Virus record (IMG/VR): IMGVR_UViG_3300034119_000890
Span: 1 to 39,355 of that record
DNA from: a virus
Direction: 5' to 3' (one strand)
DNA length: 39,355 nt
Shown: piece after piece, positions 7,741 to 14,763 of the stretch
Position numbering within the stretch: position 1 is the first letter of the stretch
How the letters are laid out: the number at the start of each line of letters is the position of its first letter
The notes under the pieces: model-generated
Databases searched by the model: none
The model's input: only the letters and a program-made list of their open reading frames with translations
What the model was told of the DNA's origin: nothing
Made by a program: the position numbers and the translations under genes

Positions 7741-8277
7741 TTACATAGGTTGTGTGTATTCCGAATCATCAACAAAAGATTCACCACTTCCCATTACATT
7801 CTCAAATCTCTTTTCTAATTTTGTTAATTCTTTATATAAAGCTTTAAAATTTTCTTGATGTTCAATTTCATCCGATTGACTTGCTATTTTAGTAGCTTTC
7901 AAAACTTCTGATTTTAAAGCTGGAATATCATTGACATCAATTTTCCCACTAGAGCGAACTCCATACATATGAGAATTTTGTCCACCATGATAATGTTCAA
8001 AATCGAATAAAGCAGCTAATGCTGAACTTCCATCTGGAAGTAATTCAGTTAGATCTATAATTCTAGAACCGTCTAAATCTTCTTTAACTACTTTTTTTTT
8101 GTCCTTGGATTTTTTGCTTTTAGCTTTTTTGAAAGGATGAACTTCATCAATACCTTTTTTAATTTTTTGTTTTACTTTTTCTTGTACTATAACTTCCAAG
8201 AATTTATGTGCTTGTTTATAGTTATCTACTAACAACGCATCAATAAATTTGACTGTATTTTCTTTAATAAGATCCAT
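7741..8277 (-). CDS. Probable prohead core protein (gp67/gp68 position)
   Basis: 178 aa, between the gp21 and gp22 genes. The N-terminus (about 1-45, IDALLVDNYKQAHKFLEVIV) is an amphipathic helix resembling small head-core proteins of T4-like phages. Residues about 46-65 are a Lys block (KKAKSKKSKDKKKVVKEDL), and the rest is acidic and probably helical. T4 has the small core proteins gp67 and gp68 in this cluster, so an internal-core role is likely from position. The sequence alone does not prove homology. The start is supported by a CTAAATAG box 4 nt upstream. Confidence 0.6.
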   Translation of the reverse strand: MDLIKENTVKFIDALLVDNYKQAHKFLEVIVQEKVKQKIKKGIDEVHPFKKAKSKKSKDKKKVVKEDLDGSRIIDLTELLPDGSSALAALFDFEHYHGGQNSHMYGVRSSGKIDVNDIPALKSEVLKATKIASQSDEIEHQENFKALYKELTKLEKRFENVMGSGESFVDDSEYTQPM

Positions 8278-8281
8278 AATT

Positions 8282-8289
8282 CTATTTAG
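8282..8289 (-). promoter_or_regulatory. Late-promoter-like box before the core-like gene
   Basis: CTAAATAG on the minus strand, 4 nt before the ATG at 8277. It lies in the 17 nt gap after the gp21 stop. Confidence 0.45.
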
Positions 8290-8294
8290 TTAAA

Positions 8295-8960
8295 TTATTT
8301 TATTTTGCTTAAGAACGCTAAAATCTGTTCCTTTAGATATTGTTCTACTTGTGTTTTAGGTAACTTAGATATACCTTTCTCAAGCTTATCGTATATCTCT
8401 TCATAATGTCCTGATTCACTAAGAACCCATTGTTTAGATTCTAAGATTCCGTTCACAAATGCTTTTGGAAAAGATGGATCAGCAACACAATCAACCGAAA
8501 TTAAACGAAAGTTTTTAACCACACTTTTACCACCAACACCTTCTTCTAATTGACCTAATGCACGAGAACTCATACCAACTTTAACTCCATCATTAATTAA
8601 TGCTCGTACAATGTGTCCGTTTGGTGTAGTTAACACTTTACTTTTTCCATGAAAAATATTTCCATCTTGATATAAGTCTGTAACCATGTGGCAAGCTTCT
8701 TTCAATGAAACTTCAGCACTACTTTCATGATTAAGAGTTCCCATAGCACGACCAGTTTTAATCATTTCTTGCTTATATCTATCAACCTCTTTAACCATTT
8801 CATCTAATTTATATAATCTATTATTACGATTATAATTTTCAGCCATCATATATGGTCCTTTGATGTAAAGTGTTGATGGACTATTACGATCCTTTTCTTC
8901 CACAATATATTCAAATTGTTCTTCTGAAGCAGGTTTTTCGACAATTAATCTTAATGACAT
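8295..8960 (-). CDS. 21: Prohead core protease gp21
   Basis: 221 aa, T4 gp21 family (herpes-assemblin-like serine protease fold; T4 gp21 is 212 aa). Signature elements: MAENYNRNNRLYK near the N-terminus, the catalytic His in TLNHESSAEV (about residue 78), the catalytic Ser in VGMSSRALG (about 130) and SVDCVADPSFPKAFV. It removes the scaffold and trims head proteins after a Glu in (L/I)-x-E sites during maturation. Candidate substrates in this window are gp23 and several small proteins with leader peptides. A CTAAATAA box lies 4 nt before the ATG. It is divergent from the Lys/Pro-rich gene at 9036. Confidence 0.93.
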   Translation of the reverse strand: MSLRLIVEKPASEEQFEYIVEEKDRNSPSTLYIKGPYMMAENYNRNNRLYKLDEMVKEVDRYKQEMIKTGRAMGTLNHESSAEVSLKEACHMVTDLYQDGNIFHGKSKVLTTPNGHIVRALINDGVKVGMSSRALGQLEEGVGGKSVVKNFRLISVDCVADPSFPKAFVNGILESKQWVLSESGHYEEIYDKLEKGISKLPKTQVEQYLKEQILAFLSKIK

Positions 8961-8964
8961 AAAA

Positions 8965-8972
8965 TTATTTAG
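8965..8972 (-). promoter_or_regulatory. Late-promoter-like box before gp21
   Basis: CTAAATAA on the minus strand, 4 nt before the ATG at 8960. It faces a matching plus-strand box at 9022-9029 across a 75 nt divergent spacer. Confidence 0.55.
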
Positions 8973-9021
8973 ATTACTATCTGTAATTTTTTAGATTATT
9001 TACTATAAAATCTAAAAAAAA

Positions 9022-9029
9022 CTAAATAA
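9022..9029 (+). promoter_or_regulatory. Late-promoter-like box before the Lys/Pro-rich gene
   Basis: CTAAATAA, 6 nt before the ATG at 9036. The same octamer serves gp21 on the other strand, so the two genes probably share a timing class. Confidence 0.55.
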
Positions 9030-9035
9030 ACTTAT

Positions 9036-10115
9036 ATGATTAATGATCAAAATTTAATATTTGAAGAATACATAAAATCAATTGCATGTATTTCAGAGGC
9101 TAAATATCATGCAGGTCTTCATGGTTTAAAGCAACTTGCAGGGGCACACAAAAAAGGTTATATTATGGGGCATCCAGAAGAATTAATGGGTAGACAAGGT
9201 AAGTTTGAAGATAGGTTACAAAAAAGTATTGATAATAATGAAATTGTTGATTTAATAGAATTATTAACTCAAGAATACACTAACGACGAAGGAAAGACAT
9301 TTCCCCCATTTTACGAAGATCCTGACGATGCAAAATATGCTATATTAACACTTACAGGAGCAAACTTTAGACAAAGAACAAACTTCAACCCCTTTCCAGA
9401 TGTAGAAGAAATCGGAGCATTTAGAATACCTTATTTTAGAATTCCAGATTTAATATTAAATGTAGAATCTAGATTAAAAGATGCCACAGAAGGTGATCAA
9501 GAAATATTAAATGCTTTAGATAAAGTTCTTAAAAAAACTTATAAAGAATATCAAATCAGTAAAGGACAAACTCCAGAAGATGTCACAGAATTAAGTACAG
9601 TACGCTCGTTTAGACCTCTAGAAATCGAAAGAACCGATAAATTTGGAAATAAATATAAAACAATAACCACATCAAAGTATGGTGGTAAGGAGCGTGGGGG
9701 GCAAGCAGAAAGATTTATTAGAGCTACAACCAAAGATGAATATGAAAGATTAAAACATCTAGAAGATCAAGGATTCACTGTTGTGTTTGATCCATCACAA
9801 GATCCAGAAACACTTGGACAAAAAACACCTCATATGAATCCATCTAGAGAATTACCACCATCTATAGATTTTAGAAAACATAGAACAGAAGAACCAGAAA
9901 AGAAAAAAGAAACTAAACCAAAATCTAAACCTAAAGCAACATCTAAACCCAAACAAAAAAAACCTGAACCTAAAAAACCTGAAACTAAAAAACCTGAAAC
10001 TAAAAAACCTGAACCTAAATCTAAATCAAAAAAAGAAACAAAACCTGAACCTAAATCTAAAGCTAAAAAACAAAGAGTAGAAGAATCTTATTTTTTTAAA
10101 ATTATTCCGTTTTAA
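9036..10115 (+). CDS. Candidate packaged head protein with Lys/Pro-rich tail
   Basis: 359 aa, no family recognised. The N-terminus (LIFEEYIKSIACISE|AKYHAG) resembles a T4 capsid-targeting leader with an I-S-E|A cleavage site at residue 21. A globular region of about 30-285 follows, with PFYEDPDDAKYAI and a duplicated FRIPYFRIPDL. The tail (about 285-350) is almost only Lys, Pro, Glu, Thr and Ser and includes four KPE(P/T)K repeats; such a basic tail could bind packaged DNA. It lies on the opposite strand inside the structural block, between gp21 and gp4, and overlaps the end of the convergent gp4 gene by 14 bases. Virion location is inferred from leader, promoter class and position. Confidence 0.7.
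   Translation: MINDQNLIFEEYIKSIACISEAKYHAGLHGLKQLAGAHKKGYIMGHPEELMGRQGKFEDRLQKSIDNNEIVDLIELLTQEYTNDEGKTFPPFYEDPDDAKYAILTLTGANFRQRTNFNPFPDVEEIGAFRIPYFRIPDLILNVESRLKDATEGDQEILNALDKVLKKTYKEYQISKGQTPEDVTELSTVRSFRPLEIERTDKFGNKYKTITTSKYGGKERGGQAERFIRATTKDEYERLKHLEDQGFTVVFDPSQDPETLGQKTPHMNPSRELPPSIDFRKHRTEEPEKKKETKPKSKPKATSKPKQKKPEPKKPETKKPETKKPEPKSKSKKETKPEPKSKAKKQRVEESYFFKIIPF
9960..10019 (+). repeat. Four 15-bp tandem repeats coding KPE(P/T)K
   Basis: Units start at 9960, 9975, 9990 and 10005; each reads AAACCTGAA(C/A)CTAAA. They are in frame, giving residues 309-328 of the Lys/Pro-rich protein, and flanking sequence contains degenerate copies. Copy number is likely to vary between relatives. 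Confidence 0.9.
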
Positions 10116-10563
10116 ATAAATTCTTTTCTGTTAATAATAAAAATTCAGCATTACGGGAAGCGGCAAATTTTTTTGCAGCTTCCCATTTTGCTTTATTAAC
10201 AGCCCATTGAGTAACTTCATATTGAATAGTCGCTTTCTTTTTTCTATTGGAAATTTTTGGTGGTTGTGTTTGTGAAAACGGTTTTATCTCTATAAGATAT
10301 TTTTTAATCTGTTCACCTTCTTTAATTACAACATAGTTATCAACATAATATCTATGCATCCTTTCATCTATAGGACTTTTATATGGTATAACAATATTTT
10401 CACTACCCCATTCTAATACATTAGGATTTTGATCAGCCCAAAGAAAAAACTTTCTTTCATATGAAGAACGAAAAATTGCAACTTTACCTATAAATTTTTG
10501 TGGATTTTTAGGTCTAAATATACCTTGTATAAATCTTGGATCTTTTTTGAAAAGAGGTGGCAT
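10102..10563 (-). CDS. 4: Head completion protein gp4 (TnsA/PD-(D/E)XK-like)
   Basis: 153 aa; T4 gp4 (also called gp50) is about 150 aa. The family pattern is clear: NPQKFIGK, then YRSS-like SSYERKFFLWADQNPNVLEW, NIVIPYKSPIDERMHRYYVD and a core ending YLIEIKP, the E-x-K of the nuclease-type fold. It joins the head after packaging and is needed before tail attachment. It directly follows the ADP-ribosyltransferase-like gene. Its last bases overlap the convergent Lys/Pro-rich gene. Confidence 0.88.
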   Translation of the reverse strand: MPPLFKKDPRFIQGIFRPKNPQKFIGKVAIFRSSYERKFFLWADQNPNVLEWGSENIVIPYKSPIDERMHRYYVDNYVVIKEGEQIKKYLIEIKPFSQTQPPKISNRKKKATIQYEVTQWAVNKAKWEAAKKFAASRNAEFLLLTEKNLFKTE

Positions 10564-10567
10564 TAAA

Positions 10568-10575
10568 ATATTTAA
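10568..10575 (-). promoter_or_regulatory. Late-promoter-like box before gp4
   Basis: TTAAATAT on the minus strand, 4 nt before the ATG at 10563. It overlaps the TAA stop codon of the upstream ADP-ribosyltransferase-like gene. Confidence 0.4.
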
Positions 10576-11162
10576 CTTGGATCATATCCCCATTCAAATA
10601 TCGAATTACCGTCTGTATATAAATGTTTGACTAAAACTGTTTTTGTTAAAATCTTCCCCTTTCCACCTAAAGCAGAATTTTTATGTTCTATAGCATAATT
10701 ACGATCTATAGTAACCCAATCATTTGGATTGATAGTTATTTTTGTTTCTGGTTTATCTAAATCTGGAGATCTCTGTAAAGATTCTATTTTATCAACTAAA
10801 TCACTAAAATATGTTTTTTTATCATATCCATATGGAACTCTACCTCTTCTTAAAAACTTAGATTTTTTTTGGTTCAATTCATTTATCTGATCTCTAATAC
10901 TAAGTATCTTTGGTACTGCTCTATATATTTTTATTTTTGCATTAGGTTTATTATAAAAATTTCGTATAATATTTACAGCAGTTTTATCACGATAGTCTGC
11001 ATAATGAGCATAATATCTGGCAACAGTATCTGAAGGCAAAGAATAAAAATCTTTTCCATATACATCAATTACATTCCATAATGGTGTATCGTTTTTATTT
11101 GGTGCTGTATGAGATCCTCTATAATCTTCGGATTCTAAGAAATATTGTTTAAAACTTTTCAT
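10572..11162 (-). CDS. Putative ADP-ribosyltransferase with capsid-targeting leader
   Basis: 196 aa. The N-terminus MKSFKQYFLE|SED matches the T4 internal-protein leader MKTYQEFIAE|A in length and pattern, with the Glu at position 10. The rest resembles phage ADP-ribosyltransferase-fold proteins: IKIYRAVP with the NAD-binding Arg81, then ITINPNDWVTIDRNYAIEH (143-160) and a C-terminal NSIFEWGYDP with the candidate catalytic Glu190. T4 packages the unrelated-looking ADP-ribosyltransferase Alt, which modifies host RNA polymerase on injection. By analogy this could be an injected host-takeover enzyme, but the target is unknown. It sits between a spanin gene and gp4, after a 1 nt gap. Confidence 0.7.
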   Translation of the reverse strand: MKSFKQYFLESEDYRGSHTAPNKNDTPLWNVIDVYGKDFYSLPSDTVARYYAHYADYRDKTAVNIIRNFYNKPNAKIKIYRAVPKILSIRDQINELNQKKSKFLRRGRVPYGYDKKTYFSDLVDKIESLQRSPDLDKPETKITINPNDWVTIDRNYAIEHKNSALGGKGKILTKTVLVKHLYTDGNSIFEWGYDPS

Positions 11163-11163
11163 A

Positions 11164-11703
11164 TTATTCTTTTTTAGGAATTACTTTTATTAAATTATTA
11201 AAAAATCCAGAAGGAACAAAATAAATTATTAATGATATTATCCCTATTATAATTATACAAATTGTATAAAATTTTTTATCACGTTTACTCTGATCTTTTT
11301 CTAAAGCTTCTAATTTAATATTAGAGGCTACTAATTCTGCTACAATATTATCATCTTTTTGTTTTAATTCATTTATATCTTCTTTACGTTTATCATCTTC
11401 TTTTAATATATCATCAACAAAATCATCTAACTCTTTTCCATCTAAATTTTTTATATCTTTACCATCATTATCATTTGTATCTAATAAATCTTTTATAGCT
11501 TCTAATAAAGTTCCAATTTGTTTAGTATTAGCAGATCCAGATGAAATTATATGAGAAGTTTTAACTACTAACAATTTAACATCTTTAATAGTTTCATTTT
11601 GTTTTTTTCTGATTTCACGTTGATATGTTGTATGTGTTTCTATTGGTGTACGACAACTTATTATTGAAATAAAAATTAAAAAATATATAAAGTATTTTTT
11701 CAT
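11164..11703 (-). CDS. Putative unimolecular spanin (u-spanin)
   Basis: 179 aa with the layout of T1 gp11-type u-spanins, which fuse inner and outer membranes at the last step of lysis. There is a lipoprotein signal with lipobox IISC (Cys17), a periplasmic stretch of about 18-143 that is charged and coiled-coil-like, a C-terminal membrane helix at about 146-163 (FYTICIIIIGIISLIIYFV) and a short basic cytoplasmic tail ending IPKKE. T1 gp11 is shorter (about 131 aa). A lipoprotein-anchored spanin implies a Gram-negative host. No holin or endolysin is visible in the window, so lysis genes are scattered. An exact TATAAATA box is 2-3 nt before the ATG. Confidence 0.75.
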   Translation of the reverse strand: MKKYFIYFLIFISIISCRTPIETHTTYQREIRKKQNETIKDVKLLVVKTSHIISSGSANTKQIGTLLEAIKDLLDTNDNDGKDIKNLDGKELDDFVDDILKEDDKRKEDINELKQKDDNIVAELVASNIKLEALEKDQSKRDKKFYTICIIIIGIISLIIYFVPSGFFNNLIKVIPKKE

Positions 11704-11705
11704 AA

Positions 11706-11713
11706 TTATTTAT
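11706..11713 (-). promoter_or_regulatory. Exact T4-type late promoter core before the spanin
   Basis: ATAAATAA on the minus strand (TATAAATA at 11707-11714), only 2 nt before the ATG at 11703. Late timing fits a lysis gene. Confidence 0.6.
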
Positions 11714-11733
11714 AAGTTTTTTATTATAATACA

Positions 11734-12909
11734 TTAACCTATCAAAAATATAGATGGGTCTGAGTCTCCAAATCCAGCAGCATTAGTAAATAATTGTGTT
11801 TCTAATTTTTCTTTTTCGGCTTTACCATCTTCTTTAATATCAGAAACCCAAGCTTGACCACCGAAAATATTTACACCTGAAAATTTACCTCTAACATAAC
11901 CAACACCAATTTTAGTTAATGCCAATGCATATTGATATACCCAAATTTCTTTTATTAAATCACGTATTGGTTTTTCTATATAACAGTCTAATACACCATA
12001 AAATCTAACTGAATTTGTTGGTTCTGGATAAATTCTAAGGTATTGAGTTCTATCATTAAATTCAAAACTACGTTTTGTAGCTAATACCTTTTCTCTAGTT
12101 TCCAGCCAATTCTTAACTGTATACCAACTAATTAAATCAAATCCATAATTTCCCATTGCATAACTAAAATAAGTTTGTTGTGCTAATGTTTGTTCTATAG
12201 TAAATAAAGTGTTCACTCCAGTAGTAGAACCTTCTTCAAAATTAACTACTGCCATAACCTTTCTATATTCCATAACATCATAATCAAACATGTTATTATA
12301 CATTTTTGTTTCTTGAGAATTATCAACTACTCCATTCATACTAATTTGTTCACTATAAGAGGGAACAAAAAATGTTGATACTGGTATTACATTTAATGAA
12401 GGATTATTAGCAAACGAAGTTACTATATGAGTATATGTCGTATAATCAAATATCATGTTTCTTTCCATTCCATTTGGAAATGCAGCAGATAATTCATTAC
12501 TTAAAGTGAAAAACATTTTATCCAAACTATTTTTAGTAATATAATATACATTTGGATTTAATAAATAAGGTGCTGTATCAGGAGAATTCGTTTTATGATT
12601 TACTTTATCACTTAAAGTAAAATTATTATTTGCTACTGTGTATAAATGATCTAATCTAATACCTCTACCTTTTTCATATAAAGATGAATCTAAAATCAAA
12701 TATTCTCTAGTATAACCAGCATATTTCGAAAACATTTCACATGCTATAGAAATATTTTCAAATATTTGATCTTGATGTGTTTCTACAGATACTAATGGAG
12801 CACCAATAGCACGAACAATTCTATCAGCTAATCTACCAAAAGAATCGATTTTACTATTTAAATTTGTACTTTGGAAAGCAGTAATTGGCGTAATTACACA
12901 TGTAGACAT
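11734..12909 (-). CDS. 13: Neck/head-tail connector protein, gp13-like
   Basis: 391 aa, immediately after the portal gene. The N-terminal segment (VRAIGAPLVSVETHQDQIFE, then EMFSKYAGYTREYLI) follows the R-x-L/I-G-x-P...V-E-x-x-x-x-Q-I pattern of gp13-type neck proteins in T4-like phages. The C-terminal half (TQYLRIYPEP, IKEIWVYQYALALTKIGVGY, VRGKFSG) also fits that family. T4 gp13 is 309 aa, so this one is longer. It would cap the portal after packaging and receive the tail. gp14 is not visible in the window. The 13 versus 14 assignment is from pattern memory and could be wrong. Confidence 0.7.
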   Translation of the reverse strand: MSTCVITPITAFQSTNLNSKIDSFGRLADRIVRAIGAPLVSVETHQDQIFENISIACEMFSKYAGYTREYLILDSSLYEKGRGIRLDHLYTVANNNFTLSDKVNHKTNSPDTAPYLLNPNVYYITKNSLDKMFFTLSNELSAAFPNGMERNMIFDYTTYTHIVTSFANNPSLNVIPVSTFFVPSYSEQISMNGVVDNSQETKMYNNMFDYDVMEYRKVMAVVNFEEGSTTGVNTLFTIEQTLAQQTYFSYAMGNYGFDLISWYTVKNWLETREKVLATKRSFEFNDRTQYLRIYPEPTNSVRFYGVLDCYIEKPIRDLIKEIWVYQYALALTKIGVGYVRGKFSGVNIFGGQAWVSDIKEDGKAEKEKLETQLFTNAAGFGDSDPSIFLIG

Positions 12910-12913
12910 GTAA

Positions 12914-12921
12914 TTATTTAG
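12914..12921 (-). promoter_or_regulatory. Late-promoter-like box before the neck gene
   Basis: CTAAATAA on the minus strand, 4 nt before the ATG at 12909, in the 18 nt gap after the portal stop. Confidence 0.5.
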
Positions 12922-12927
12922 TCTTTA

Positions 12928-14748
12928 TTATGTTGTAGATGATGTAGGTGTTTTAGGTGGTGGTGTAGTTCCCCCTGCTGGTGGTGGTGTTCCCCCACCT
13001 TCTGCACCAGCTTCTTCTGGTGCTGCTTCTGCTGCGCCACCTTCTGGTACTGCTGGTCCACCTGTAAATGCTGGTGGTAATCCACCTCCACCACCTCCAC
13101 CACCTTCACCAATTTCTGGTGTTTCCCCACCAGCTGCTTGTGCAGCTACCATTTCTTTCCAATTAGGACCATTTGCTTCGATTTGAGCCAATTCCCAGCG
13201 CAATTCTTTATCTTTACGTAAAAATTCACGATTAGCTTTAATATCAATATCAGACCAACCAAGATATCTTTTCTGTGCAAATGTTGGTGATATAGATTCA
13301 TTATTTGCTAAATTACTGAAATTATTAACTTTTAGTTCTAATTTTTGACTTTCTCTAAGTTCGTAAAAGTTAGTTGGAACATTAAATTCTATTTGAATAG
13401 ACTCTTCTTTTAATTCAAAATCTTTCCACAAACCTTTCATTTGTAGATGTGTAATAAAGCCTGTCTTAATTCCAGAAGAAAACAACTGTTGTTGACGAAT
13501 AATAAATCGTGCAAATTTTAATTCTTCACGCAACATATCAGCACCATCACGAAATGCGTCTTGGGGATCTAAACGTGTAGTCGGAACCTTTAATGACTGA
13601 TAAAGTTTTTTAACAAAGTACATCAAATCTTCTAGTTCTCCTAAATTTCCTGCACCAGCTAATTGAGTTACACTAGTACCTTCAGAACCAGCACGTTTAG
13701 CAAACCAAAAATTATCAAGAATACTTTGTGGATTAAACTTTTGTACTATTCCACCTTGATTAGGATCATATGTTTTAGAAGACCAATAATTTGTAACTAA
13801 TTTTTTAAGAAATGCTTCAGCTTTTGGTGCTGACATATTACCTACATCAACATTAAAAACCAGACGTTCTGGAGCACGGGCTAAACGATAAATCACAATA
13901 CTATCTTCAATCATCGATAATTGACGATAAGCTCTTCTACAATTTTCTAAAAATGGAAGACGCATAGTCTTACTTTCATTCCATACATCAGAGTTAATAT
14001 AAGTAACTTGATTTTTATCCATTGGAATAAAATCCACACCAATTTGTTTTAATGGATTATTAGGATCAAATTTAGGTTTGCGATACAAATAACCTTTAAT
14101 TATAACATTTTGTACATTAGAAAATACTGGATCGATAAGTTCAGTAGGTACTTGTACAACTCCAAGTATACCTTCTTCTGGGTAATCTTTATGTATAATA
14201 TGCTCCCAATAAATTTCTCCCTCAACCATTAATTGTCTAAAATATCCCCATCCTTTATGTTCAAAATCAAAATGACTTGTATATTTAGAAAATTCCTTTT
14301 GTAAAGTTTCTGTCTGATAATTTGATAATTGTATGTTTTTAAATTTCAGTTCCATACAATTATTTGTACTAGAATTGATATTAATTACTTCATCACAAAT
14401 TTCATCTAAAGCATTTGCAACTTCAGAAAATGCTGCCATCACTCTATAATCTCTTATTCTTGCTGCTTTATCCTTTTGGATATTAGCATACATTATCTGA
14501 CTATATTGTTTATCCGAGGTAATACTTCCCACTGAAGCATTATTATAGTCATAATTTTGTGATATTGAATGTCTAGATAAAACTTCAGCTCTTCTGATTC
14601 CTGTTTCTTCGAAATATTTGTATTTTGGATTTAATGTATCAGTTAATTTTGTTACATCAAATCCAGAATAAGGTAATTTTGATGATATATAACTCATCAA
14701 TTCTCTACCAAACGTAGAAGATTTTCCATCATCGAAGTTAGAAGCCAT
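12928..14748 (-). CDS. 20: Portal protein gp20
   Basis: 606 aa; T4 gp20 is 524 aa. Family landmarks in order: YRVMAAFSEVANALDEICDE (about 100-120), GWGYFRQLMVEGEIYWEHII, the crown/wing region LENCRRAYRQLSMIEDSIVIYRLARAPERL, and the clip/stem block NYWSSKTYDPNQGG, FWFAKRAGSEGTSVTQLAGA and LYQSLKVPTTRLDP. It forms the DNA-packaging vertex. The last about 65 residues are an unusual low-complexity tail of Gly, Pro, Ala, Glu and Thr with eight Gly in a row, encoded by a GC-rich island in AT-rich DNA. That tail accounts for most of the extra length. Confidence 0.95.
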   Translation of the reverse strand: MASNFDDGKSSTFGRELMSYISSKLPYSGFDVTKLTDTLNPKYKYFEETGIRRAEVLSRHSISQNYDYNNASVGSITSDKQYSQIMYANIQKDKAARIRDYRVMAAFSEVANALDEICDEVININSSTNNCMELKFKNIQLSNYQTETLQKEFSKYTSHFDFEHKGWGYFRQLMVEGEIYWEHIIHKDYPEEGILGVVQVPTELIDPVFSNVQNVIIKGYLYRKPKFDPNNPLKQIGVDFIPMDKNQVTYINSDVWNESKTMRLPFLENCRRAYRQLSMIEDSIVIYRLARAPERLVFNVDVGNMSAPKAEAFLKKLVTNYWSSKTYDPNQGGIVQKFNPQSILDNFWFAKRAGSEGTSVTQLAGAGNLGELEDLMYFVKKLYQSLKVPTTRLDPQDAFRDGADMLREELKFARFIIRQQQLFSSGIKTGFITHLQMKGLWKDFELKEESIQIEFNVPTNFYELRESQKLELKVNNFSNLANNESISPTFAQKRYLGWSDIDIKANREFLRKDKELRWELAQIEANGPNWKEMVAAQAAGGETPEIGEGGGGGGGGLPPAFTGGPAVPEGGAAEAAPEEAGAEGGGTPPPAGGTTPPPKTPTSSTT

Positions 14749-14752
14749 ACTG

Positions 14753-14760
14753 GTATTTAT
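14753..14760 (-). promoter_or_regulatory. Late-promoter-like box before the portal gene
   Basis: ATAAATAC on the minus strand, 4 nt before the ATG at 14748. A second overlapping ATAAATAA lies at 14757-14764. Confidence 0.5.
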
Positions 14761-14763
14761 TTA

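Noticed and set aside
9960-10019. Possible CRISPR-like array
   Set aside because: The 15-bp units are contiguous without spacers and encode in-frame KPE(P/T)K.
12918-13130. His/Gln-rich open frame over the portal tail
   Set aside because: It is an out-of-frame reading of the Gly/Pro/Ala repeat DNA; the portal frame is clearly the real one.
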